Below, in pieces: positions 1 to 5,542 of a stretch of DNA of 11,418 nucleotides. The notes under the pieces were generated by a model. It saw only the letters and a list, made by a program, of their open reading frames with translations, did no database searches and was not told where the DNA came from. Both the position numbers and the translations under genes were made by a program. How positions within the stretch are numbered: the stretch's first letter is position 1; each line of letters begins with the position of its first letter. Where the stretch lies: contig WAQC01000001.1 in assembly GCA_015520425.1 (NCBI GenBank), forward strand, positions 1-11,418, written 5' to 3'. The stretch comes from Candidatus Pelearchaeum sp. (GTDB lineage Archaea > Thermoproteota > Nitrososphaeria_A > Caldarchaeales > Caldarchaeaceae).

Positions 1-9
1 CTAGACAGA

Positions 10-393
10 TTGTTCGGCGTTGTTGAGGTGAGAAACCTAAGTGATGAGAGGGATGTTCTGGATTTTGATAGTGCGGTGATGCGCGCTGTTGAGCTGTTTA
101 ACGGGGAGCGCTACTGGGAGGCTCACGAGGCTTTAGAAAGCTTGTGGAGAAACACTCAGGGAGCTGAGAAAGAACTCCTACACGGAATAATACTAACCGC
201 GGCCGCCTACGTCCATACCCAGAAGGGAGAGGAAGATAGATTCATACCAATACTTGAGAGAGCCTACAAAAGCCTACTAAGCTGGCCAGAAGACAGCTAC
301 AGGCGGATTGATGTCAAAACCTTACGCGAGGCCGTTAAACAGCTTCTTGATGAGCGGGCTTTCCGTAGGATTAGGCTAACCCTTAAATGTTAG
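10..393 (+). CDS. DUF309 domain protein (5' end possibly outside window)
   Basis: Small helical protein of the DUF309 family, whose biochemical role is unknown. The family signature is visible at about residues 30-47: a Phe-Asn-Gly-Glu-Arg-Tyr stretch, then Trp-Glu-Ala-His-Glu (36-40) and Leu-Trp-Arg. A second conserved block, Leu-His-Gly with an Ala-rich helix, lies at 57-68. The length of about 127 residues fits a single-domain member. The start is uncertain: TTG at 10 and GTG at 28 are both in frame, and the frame stays open to base 1, so the true start may lie upstream. The TAG stop at 391-393 lies inside the inverted repeat that precedes the next gene, so the end of this gene overlaps the regulator's control region. 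Family call is from the motif; function is not known. Confidence 0.8.
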   Translation: MFGVVEVRNLSDERDVLDFDSAVMRAVELFNGERYWEAHEALESLWRNTQGAEKELLHGIILTAAAYVHTQKGEEDRFIPILERAYKSLLSWPEDSYRRIDVKTLREAVKQLLDERAFRRIRLTLKC

Positions 394-405
394 GCTCCGC
401 CTAAC
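371..405 (+). promoter_or_regulatory. Two DtxR-box-like operator elements before the metal regulator
   Basis: Bases 389-405 are a perfect inverted repeat: GTTAGGC, a TCC spacer, then GCCTAAC. Just upstream, bases 371-386 read on the - strand as TTAAGGGTTAGCCTAA. This shares the GGTTAGCCTAA core of the classical DtxR box of actinobacteria (TTAGGTTAGCCTAACCTAA). Both lie directly ahead of a DtxR-family gene and flank a weak TATA-like CTTAAAT at 382-388. A repressor bound here would block access to the promoter, so autoregulation of the regulator-transporter operon is likely. The repeats are seen directly; binding is inferred. Confidence 0.72.
382..388 (+). promoter_or_regulatory. TATA-like box of the regulator-transporter operon
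   Basis: CTTAAAT is centred about 28 nt before the ATG at 413, the spacing expected for a leaderless or nearly leaderless archaeal transcript. It sits between the two DtxR-like boxes. The match to the TATA consensus is modest. Confidence 0.45.
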
Positions 406-412
406 TTAGGTG

Positions 413-838
413 ATGTCTAACTTTACTCTCACAAAGCCCGAAGCATCATACCTCAGTGAGGTTTATCGGATTATTGAGGAGGGACGCGAGCCTGCCGTAA
501 CCCTGCTGGCCTCGCGTTTCGGCGTTAAGCTCCCTACTGTTATAGATGTTCTTGAGAAGCTGGAGCGGAAGGGGCTGCTTGTTAGGGAGAGGTGGCGCGC
601 CCCAAAGCTCACGCGCACAGGCATTAGGGTAGCTTCCTCAATACTCCACCGCCACAGGATTATAGAGCTTTACTTCAGCAGAAAACTGGGGCTGGCGCAG
701 CAGCTAGCGTGCCGCGAGGCTGCGAAGATAGACTACATCCTTGACGACCTCGTGGTGGCGAGGATGTGTAGAGAGCTTAACCACCCAGACAAGTGCTTCC
801 ACATGAAGCCCATAAACCACACCCGCTGCAAGAGGTGA
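413..838 (+). CDS. DtxR/MntR-family metal-dependent transcriptional regulator
   Basis: Winged-helix DNA-binding domain at about residues 5-72, followed by a DtxR-type dimerisation and metal-binding domain at about 73-135, ending in a Cys-Phe-His-Met-Lys-Pro-Ile segment where the family usually has Cys-Pro-His-Gly-x-Pro-Ile. There is no SH3-like third domain, as in MntR and short archaeal members. His81 and Glu85 align with DtxR His79 and Glu83. Without gaps, Cys100, Ala104, Asp107 and Tyr108 fall at DtxR His98, Cys102, Glu105 and His106, and Ser12 at Met10, so the metal sites are heavily altered. Extra cysteines lie at 119, 128 and 139. An in-frame GTG at 410 precedes the ATG at 413; I prefer the ATG for a leaderless message. 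The ZIP transporter follows 7 nt later, so the likely job is repression of metal uptake. The family is clear; the metal sensed is not. Confidence 0.88.
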   Translation: MSNFTLTKPEASYLSEVYRIIEEGREPAVTLLASRFGVKLPTVIDVLEKLERKGLLVRERWRAPKLTRTGIRVASSILHRHRIIELYFSRKLGLAQQLACREAAKIDYILDDLVVARMCRELNHPDKCFHMKPINHTRCKR

Positions 839-845
839 ATACCCC

Positions 846-1544
846 ATGCTCTTCCTAGTCCTGGCCCTCATCCCCTTTTTAGCTGACGCCATGCTGGCTG
901 TCTTGCTACGCAACAGGCAGCTAACAGCCAGCTACGTGAGGTATGTCATAGCCTTGTCAGCTGGCCTAGTTATTTCGGCCGCGTTCTTTGAGCTTCTCCC
1001 AGAAGCCAACATAGAGGCCAACGCAGCCATCGTCGCTCTGGGATTCTTCACCTTCTACCTCGTGGAGAAGACAACCATGCTACATGCCTGCGGCGAAGAG
1101 GAGTGCGAGGCCCATAGCCTCGGAAGGCTCACAGCCATCGGCATGGCCTCGGATAACGTGATAGACGGCTTGGGAATCGCTGTGGCATACCACATAAACC
1201 CCATCCTGGGGATGATAATCACGCTAGCGGTAATCTCGCATGAGATTCCCCAAGCTATAGCCTCAGCCTCGTTGCTGAGAAGGGAGGGGAGACCGCGTAA
1301 TGAGGTAGTGCTGATTCTCTCGTTTGCGGGTGCTATGTATCCACTGGGCGCCGCGCTCTCGCTACTCATACCCGAAGAGCTCTACACCGTAATAGTGGCA
1401 TTCGTCGCTGGCGTATTCCTCTACATAGGAGCTGGAGACCTCCTCATGGAAGCCCATAGGCGGTTCAACTGGAGGATTATACTCTCGGTCCTCCTAGGCG
1501 GAGCGATAATGTACATGATGGGCATGGTGCTTCACGCTGTCTAG
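846..1544 (+). CDS. ZIP-family metal ion transporter
   Basis: Polytopic membrane protein of 232 residues with about eight hydrophobic segments, the ZIP (Zrt/Irt-like) layout for import of divalent metals such as zinc, iron or manganese. The two metal-site helices are recognisable. One is Asp-Asn-Val-Ile-Asp-Gly (103-108), where many ZIPs have His-Asn-x-x-Glu/Asp-Gly. The other is His-Glu-Ile-Pro-Gln (132-136), the conserved transmembrane-5 signature. The loop before the first of these carries His80, Cys82, Cys87 and His90, a compact possible metal-binding cluster. The start is supported by a strong Shine-Dalgarno sequence, GAGGTGA at 832-838, which overlaps the stop of the regulator gene; spacing to the ATG is 7 nt. 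It is almost certainly cotranscribed with the DtxR-like regulator and controlled by it. Confidence 0.9.
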   Translation: MLFLVLALIPFLADAMLAVLLRNRQLTASYVRYVIALSAGLVISAAFFELLPEANIEANAAIVALGFFTFYLVEKTTMLHACGEEECEAHSLGRLTAIGMASDNVIDGLGIAVAYHINPILGMIITLAVISHEIPQAIASASLLRREGRPRNEVVLILSFAGAMYPLGAALSLLIPEELYTVIVAFVAGVFLYIGAGDLLMEAHRRFNWRIILSVLLGGAIMYMMGMVLHAV

Positions 1545-1586
1545 AGAGGGGAGCGTATATTGCTGGGCTAAGGGGGTGAGAATAGT

Positions 1587-2741
1587 ATGCGGCAGGTAGC
1601 GATAGTGGGTGTGGGGATGACGAAGATAGGGAAGAGCGATAAGAATGTTGTTGAGCTGCTCGCAGAGGCGGCGCTGAAAGCTATGGATGACGCGGGGGTC
1701 GGCGAAGGGTTTGACGAAGTCTTCGTCGGCAACATGGCTGCTGGCGAGTTTGAGGGCATGTCTGGATTGGGCGACGCCCTAGTGAGCATGCTCTCACTGG
1801 AGCCAACGCCAGCGATAAGGATAGAGAACATGACCGCCAGCGGGGCTTCAGCCATACACGCGGGCTGGCTCTCAATAGCATCTGGGAAATCCAGCCTCGT
1901 CCTAGTAGCGGGAGGAGAGAAGATGACATCAGCAACAACCGAGAAGACAGCAGATATCGTGGCGAGCTTCACACATCCAGTGGAGCGCGACCAGGGGGTA
2001 ACGCTCCCAGCGCTCGTCGCGATGGCCGCGCGCACATACCTTGAGAGATACAACGCCTCGCGCGAGTCCTTAGCATACGTGGCCGTGAAGAACCATCATA
2101 ACGGCTCACTTAATCCCCTAGCCCAGTTTCAGCGCAGGATAACGGTGGAGGAGGTGCTCAGCTCTCCAGTAATATGCGACCCGCTGAGGCTCTATGACTT
2201 CTGCCCAATCTCAGACGGCGCGGCAGCGCTAGTATTGGCTCCTCTGGAGGATGCTGGAAGATACACAGACAAGCCCGTCAAGATTACTGGTATAGGAGCC
2301 GCTACCGATACCCACGCAATACAGGAGCGCGACGACATAACGCGGATGGACGCTGTGCGCATAGCTGGGGAGAAGGCGTATAGGATGTCTGGGAGAAAGC
2401 CCAGCGACGTTCATGTGGCGGAGCTGCATGACATGGCTACCGTTCTTGAGATTATGATTGCGGAGGAGCTGGGCTTCTTTAAGCGTGGCTCTGGATGGCG
2501 GGAGATTGAGCGCGGCGCAGCAGACTTGGGAGGCGAGCTTCCGATAAACACCAGCGGCGGGCTTAAGGCTCGCGGCCACCCACTAGGGGGAACAGGCGTA
2601 GCCCAGGTGGTTGAGCTCGTGATGCAGCTTCAGGGAAGATGCGGAGAGCGCCAGGCTGGAGAGCCGCGTATAGGGCTTGCGTGCAACCTCGCGGGCTTCG
2701 CCAACGCTGCTGCTGTAACGATAGTAGAGCGCGGCTGGTGA
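1587..2741 (+). CDS. Thiolase-fold (SCP2-type archaeal) protein lacking the nucleophilic cysteine
   Basis: Member of the archaeal thiolase family (acetyl-CoA C-acyltransferase-like), 384 residues, full length. Conserved thiolase features are present: Asn-His-His-Asn with Asn-Pro at 169-177, Glu-Leu-His-Asp at 279-282, and the C-terminal Ser-Gly-Gly-Leu-Lys-Ala-x-Gly-His-Pro-Leu-Gly block with His331 at 323-334. At the active-site loop the expected Ala-Cys-Ala-Ser-Gly reads Met-Thr-Ala-Ser-Gly, so Thr83 stands where the acyl-accepting cysteine should be. Classic thiolase chemistry is therefore doubtful. The start is set by GGGGGTGA at 1571-1578. It is followed 6 nt later by the DUF35 gene, the normal partner of archaeal thiolases. 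In many archaea an HMG-CoA synthase lies beside this pair; none is present here. It may be an acyl-CoA binding or condensing protein of altered chemistry. Family is certain, activity is not. Confidence 0.9.
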   Translation: MRQVAIVGVGMTKIGKSDKNVVELLAEAALKAMDDAGVGEGFDEVFVGNMAAGEFEGMSGLGDALVSMLSLEPTPAIRIENMTASGASAIHAGWLSIASGKSSLVLVAGGEKMTSATTEKTADIVASFTHPVERDQGVTLPALVAMAARTYLERYNASRESLAYVAVKNHHNGSLNPLAQFQRRITVEEVLSSPVICDPLRLYDFCPISDGAAALVLAPLEDAGRYTDKPVKITGIGAATDTHAIQERDDITRMDAVRIAGEKAYRMSGRKPSDVHVAELHDMATVLEIMIAEELGFFKRGSGWREIERGAADLGGELPINTSGGLKARGHPLGGTGVAQVVELVMQLQGRCGERQAGEPRIGLACNLAGFANAAAVTIVERGW

Positions 2742-2747
2742 GAAGAG

Positions 2748-3077
2748 ATGACTAGCATAGTTGCCTACCGCTGTCAAGGATGCGGCCACACCTCAACCAT
2801 CAAGAGGCTAAGGTGTAGCAAGTGTAGGGGAAGAGATTTCGCTGAGGTGAAATTGGAGAAGGGCGTGCTGATAACATACACGGTGATGAACGTGGTGCGG
2901 CCTGGCTATGCGAAGCCGCTCACAATAGGATTGGCAGATTTCGGAGAAGGCGTTAAGGCGCTAGCCCAGCTAGCGATAAATAACCCGCGTGTGGGGATGA
3001 AAGTAAAGCCAGCACAAGCAGTGCTACGGAAAATAGAGAACAGAGCGCTTCTAGGGACTATCTTTGAGGAAGCCTAG
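2748..3077 (+). CDS. DUF35 zinc-ribbon/OB-fold acyl-CoA-binding protein
   Basis: A 109-residue protein with an N-terminal rubredoxin-like zinc ribbon (Cys9-x2-Cys12 and Cys23-x2-Cys26, all four intact), followed by an OB-fold region from about residue 36 to 105. Proteins of this type bind thiolases and, in methanogens, bridge acetoacetyl-CoA thiolase to HMG-CoA synthase so that the intermediate is channelled. The gene starts 6 nt after the thiolase stop. Its Shine-Dalgarno (GGTGA) overlaps the end of that gene, so the two are surely translated from one message and likely form a complex. Its TAG stop lies on the CTAG that is also the stop of the convergent sufC gene. Confidence 0.9.
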   Translation: MTSIVAYRCQGCGHTSTIKRLRCSKCRGRDFAEVKLEKGVLITYTVMNVVRPGYAKPLTIGLADFGEGVKALAQLAINNPRVGMKVKPAQAVLRKIENRALLGTIFEEA

Positions 3078-3850
3078 GCACTACTGTACTTCTGCTCAAT
3101 AAGCTTGTATCCCTTCTCCTCAAGCAGCTCGGCAAGCTCGGGACCGCCAGACTCAACAATCCTACCATTATACATTACATGCACGTAGTGCGGCGTTACG
3201 TACTTGAGTATCCGCTGGTAGTGGGTTATTAGCAGTACGCCCATCCCTGTCTGCTCCACCAGCTTCCTCACACCCTCCGCAACGATGCGGACACCATCAA
3301 TATCCAGCCCAGAGTCGGTCTCGTCCAGTATCGCTATACGCGGCTGCAGTACAGCTAGCTGTAGTATCTCGGCCCTCTTCTTCTCCCCGCCTGAAAAGCC
3401 CTCGTTAAGGTAGCGGCGCGCCAACGAGGGGTCTAGACTGAGCATCTGCAGCTTCTCGTTCAAGAGCTTCTGGAACTCAATCACTGATATGCGCTCCTTC
3501 TGCTTATCAACCTCGCCACCGCCGTACTTGAGGTTTAGGTACGCCCTGCGGAGAAAGTTGGCCACAGTAAGACCTGAGACCTCCACAGGGTATTGGAAGG
3601 CTAGGAAAAGCCCCTTCTTGGCGCGCTGGTCTGGAGTAAGCTCCAGAATGCTCTCACCATCCAACAGTATATCGCCTGAATCAACCACATAGCGGGGATG
3701 CCCCATAATCACGTAAGCCAGGGTGCTCTTGCCAGAGCCGTTAGGCCCCATGACTGTATGTATCTCCCCTTCCCTGACCTTGAGATTAACTCCACGCAGG
3801 ATTTGCTTGCCTTCCACGCTCGCGTGTAGGTCGCGTATTTCTAGCTCCAA
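3074..3850 (-). CDS. sufC: SufC, Fe-S cluster assembly ATPase
   Basis: ABC-type ATPase of the SUF iron-sulfur cluster assembly machinery. It acts in the cytoplasm with SufB (and SufD) as the scaffold complex. Walker A is Gly-Pro-Asn-Gly-Ser-Gly-Lys-Ser-Thr at 34-42. The Q-loop region reads Phe-Gln-Tyr-Pro, the ABC signature is Phe-Ser-Gly-Gly-Glu-Lys-Lys-Arg, and Walker B with the SufC-typical Asp-Glu-Thr-Asp-Ser-Gly-Leu-Asp follows, then the switch His in Ile-Thr-His-Tyr. Length (258) is normal. The start is a TTG at 3850; an in-frame TAA lies only a few codons upstream and no ATG fits. A TATA-like GTTAAATAA on the - strand at 3880-3888 implies a leader of roughly 8 nt. No sufB or sufD lies next to it in the window, so it appears transcribed alone. 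Confidence 0.96.
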   Translation of the reverse strand: MELEIRDLHASVEGKQILRGVNLKVREGEIHTVMGPNGSGKSTLAYVIMGHPRYVVDSGDILLDGESILELTPDQRAKKGLFLAFQYPVEVSGLTVANFLRRAYLNLKYGGGEVDKQKERISVIEFQKLLNEKLQMLSLDPSLARRYLNEGFSGGEKKRAEILQLAVLQPRIAILDETDSGLDIDGVRIVAEGVRKLVEQTGMGVLLITHYQRILKYVTPHYVHVMYNGRIVESGGPELAELLEEKGYKLIEQKYSSA

Positions 3851-3879
3851 CGTTGTTCGCAGACAGTATTATAACGGCG

Positions 3880-3888
3880 TTATTTAAC
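3880..3888 (-). promoter_or_regulatory. TATA-like box for sufC
   Basis: On the - strand this reads GTTAAATAA, centred about 34 nt before the TTG start. Transcription would begin about 8 nt upstream of the start codon, typical of short-leader archaeal messages. A second AT-rich patch at about 3866-3873 is an alternative. Confidence 0.45.
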
Positions 3889-4029
3889 CATGAGCATCCC
3901 AAACAGAGGGCGCTCAAAAAGGGGCGACAACTACGAGAACCCCAAGAACCACACCACAGCCTTTAACCCTCCCTTACACGAAACATACCCGCTCTCATCA
4001 AATAGCTTCAAAACATACCGTTGTAAAGA

Positions 4030-4038
4030 TTATAAATA
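4030..4038 (+). promoter_or_regulatory. TATA box of the coiled-coil nuclease-like gene
   Basis: TTATAAATA is centred about 23 nt before the ATG at 4057, with a purine-rich stretch upstream resembling a BRE. The spacing predicts a leaderless transcript, in keeping with the absence of a Shine-Dalgarno sequence before this gene. It is the only recognisable element in the 206-nt gap between sufC and this gene. Confidence 0.6.
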
Positions 4039-4056
4039 CTCAATAGCATACTAGCT

Positions 4057-4653
4057 ATGGTATTGTCAAGTCTAAAGAAGGAGTTCCTAGACCTGCTCAA
4101 GACGGATGAAGAGTTTAGATACGCGGTTGCTGGACTGATAGGGCTAGAGGAAGTTTTGAGGAGACTTGACAGGCACGAGTCAGAGCTAGTCAAGCTTAGA
4201 GAGGACATGAACAAACTAAGAGAGGATACGAATAGGCTTAGAGAGGACATGAATAGGGGTTTTGAGCTGATTGAGAGACGCATCTCAGCCCTCGGAGCTA
4301 GGTGGGGGATAATGACCGAGGAAGCGTTTAGAGAGGGCATCAAAGGGCTGCTTGAGAAGGAGCTGGGCTTAAAGGTTGAGAGATGGATTGGCGCTGATTC
4401 TGAGGGAGAGGTGTATGGATTTCCAAGCCAGATAGAAGTGGATGTAAGCGTGCATAACGGCAGGATAATCCTCATAGAGGTATCGTCACATGTTAGACGG
4501 TCAGATGTTGCTGCTCTCAAGAAGAAAGCCCTAGTCTACGAGAAGATTACTAACAATAAGCCTGATAGGTTACTAATAGTAACGCCGTATGTTGATGAGG
4601 ATGCTTACAAACTAGCTAAAGAGTTAGGAATAGAGATATACACGAAAGTTTAA
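4057..4653 (+). CDS. DUF3782-like protein: coiled coil plus PD-(D/E)XK-like domain
   Basis: A 198-residue protein of a type common in crenarchaea and often present in several copies per genome. The N-terminal helical region (about 1-40) leads into a charged coiled coil (about 40-80) containing three tandem heptads at 47-53, 54-60 and 61-67. The C-terminal part (about 86-198) looks like a PD-(D/E)XK nuclease fold: Glu127-Val-Asp129, then a beta hairpin ending Ile-Glu141-Val-Ser-Ser, then a helix with Lys/Tyr and a final strand. The usual E-x-K lysine is replaced by Ser143, so catalysis may be lost or rely on another residue. No biological role is established for the family; a nuclease or nucleic-acid-binding function is inferred. 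The ATG is supported by the TATA box 23 nt upstream. Confidence 0.8.
   Translation: MVLSSLKKEFLDLLKTDEEFRYAVAGLIGLEEVLRRLDRHESELVKLREDMNKLREDTNRLREDMNRGFELIERRISALGARWGIMTEEAFREGIKGLLEKELGLKVERWIGADSEGEVYGFPSQIEVDVSVHNGRIILIEVSSHVRRSDVAALKKKALVYEKITNNKPDRLLIVTPYVDEDAYKLAKELGIEIYTKV
4195..4257 (+). repeat. Three tandem 21-bp repeats encoding coiled-coil heptads
   Basis: Units at 4195-4215, 4216-4236 and 4237-4257 each encode Leu-Arg-Glu-Asp-(Met/Thr)-Asn-(Lys/Arg). They differ at only a few positions, for example CTTAGAGAGGAC against CTAAGAGAGGAT. Because each is exactly seven codons, gain or loss of a unit would lengthen or shorten the coiled coil by one heptad without a frameshift. Confidence 0.85.
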
Positions 4654-4689
4654 GCGTCATTTGTTGGTGTGTAAGAGAGAGGGTTCTCC

Positions 4690-4700
4690 TAGAGATTTTT
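4690..4700 (+). terminator. T-run at the end of the coiled-coil gene
   Basis: A short run of five T at 4696-4700, within 50 nt of the stop codon, is the kind of signal archaeal RNA polymerase uses to terminate. It overlaps the stop codon of the convergent PAC2 gene. There is no convincing hairpin. Confidence 0.35.
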
Positions 4701-5457
4701 AGATAACGCCTGGCGGCTCGCGGCCGAACATGCGGCGTACCCTTCTATATTCTTCAGCTAGGGAGAGCTGGGCGCGAATTCTCTCATGCTCCGCATCTAG
4801 CCGTGTGTAGTCTAGGTCGGGTATGCCTAGGAGACGCGTGAGGACGCGGAGGACGCTCTTGGCTGTCTTGGGCTGTCTAATCTCAGGGTTGTCAATCTCG
4901 CCTAGTATGCATATGCCGCCAATCCCATGCTCCTCAGCTATTCCCAGTAGTAGGCCGTTGAAGCCTGTGATGTAGCCCTCGCCCTCAAGGGCCAGAGCGC
5001 CGCTTGCCTCTACAGCCTCACGAAGCTCCTCGCGGGTAATCGCGTAATAAACACGCCTCTCTGGGAGAACGTCCCCGCGATGCGCTGCGCCAAGAGTAAT
5101 TACACGCCTAACACTAAGCTGAGCAGCATAGTTGATAACATCCTCGCAAAGCTCGTAGAGTGTTGCGGGCTCATGGGGCTGGAATTCTCCAGAGAAGACT
5201 ACGAAGCCCCCGCCATCGCGTGGTTTATTGAATTTGAAGAGGGAACGAGCATAGCTGGCTGTTCCCTCCTTGTGTATGACGTAGGGAGGCCAGTAAGCAT
5301 GGAGCTGTGCGAATGTCTCCATCCCAAGCTCGCTGACCAAATGCGCGACAGCTATACCAGCGACATTCCCCATATCGGGCAAGCCAGCGACAAGCGTATC
5401 AACACCGCTGGGAGGCTCGCCCACAACCTGAAGACGCATCAACAAAACACCAACCAC
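4699..5457 (-). CDS. PAC2-family protein (proteasome assembly chaperone-like)
   Basis: Member of the PAC2 family, related to the eukaryotic proteasome assembly chaperone 2 and widespread in archaea; the archaeal proteins' exact function is debated. The start of the fold is clear: a Leu-Val-Ala-Gly-Leu-Pro-Asp-Met-Gly-Asn-Val-Ala-Gly block at about 22-34, then Pro-Pro in the next strand, and Gly-Glu-Phe-Gln-Pro at about 89-93. The C-terminus (about 205-252) is a charged helix. The length of 252 residues is normal. The longest start is GTG at 5457; an in-frame ATG at 5439 (residue 7) begins a more typical N-terminus, with GGTG about 10 nt ahead, and may be the real one. It is divergent from the UPF0282 gene across an 85-nt gap with a shared AT-rich element. 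Confidence 0.87.
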   Translation of the reverse strand: MVGVLLMRLQVVGEPPSGVDTLVAGLPDMGNVAGIAVAHLVSELGMETFAQLHAYWPPYVIHKEGTASYARSLFKFNKPRDGGGFVVFSGEFQPHEPATLYELCEDVINYAAQLSVRRVITLGAAHRGDVLPERRVYYAITREELREAVEASGALALEGEGYITGFNGLLLGIAEEHGIGGICILGEIDNPEIRQPKTAKSVLRVLTRLLGIPDLDYTRLDAEHERIRAQLSLAEEYRRVRRMFGREPPGVI

Positions 5458-5496
5458 GCCATATTTGAGCTATTACCACAATCCCCAACATGAACC

Positions 5497-5504
5497 ATTA
5501 TAAA
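5497..5504 (-). promoter_or_regulatory. TATA box between the PAC2 and UPF0282 genes
   Basis: On the - strand this reads TTTATAAT, centred about 43 nt before the GTG and 61 nt before the alternative ATG of the PAC2 gene, giving a leader of roughly 16-35 nt. Read on the + strand (ATTATAAA), it would place transcription of the UPF0282 gene about 17 nt before its TTG start, so one element may serve both directions. Confidence 0.5.
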
Positions 5505-5542
5505 CCAACCCTCATCACATAATTATTAGGCGGGAAGCCCCC

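Noticed and set aside
1568..2053. A serine-rich 161-codon - strand frame opposite the thiolase gene.
   Set aside because: Low-complexity Ser/Ala/Pro translation typical of the antisense of a GC-balanced coding region; the thiolase motifs on the + strand are decisive.
3890..4054. A 54-codon open frame on the + strand between sufC and the coiled-coil gene, from ATG 3890 to TAG 4052-4054.
   Set aside because: The translation is polar with no recognisable core or motif, the TATA box of the next gene lies inside it, and only 39 nt separate it from the sufC start, leaving little room for its own promoter. Treated as chance; conservation in relatives would change this.
3851..4056. The 206-nt gap between sufC and the coiled-coil gene, checked for tRNA, C/D-box or other RNA genes and for repeats.
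   Set aside because: No cloverleaf, no convincing C or D boxes, and no repeats; only TATA-like elements for the two flanking genes were found.
5080..5493. A long + strand open frame opposite the PAC2 gene.
   Set aside because: It lies antisense to a clear family member, shows no domain, and its composition is what the opposite strand of that gene would give.
5527..5542. A possible small hairpin (GGC...GCC) just before the UPF0282 start, considered as a riboswitch or attenuator.
   Set aside because: The stem is only three base pairs and there is no T-run or conserved core.
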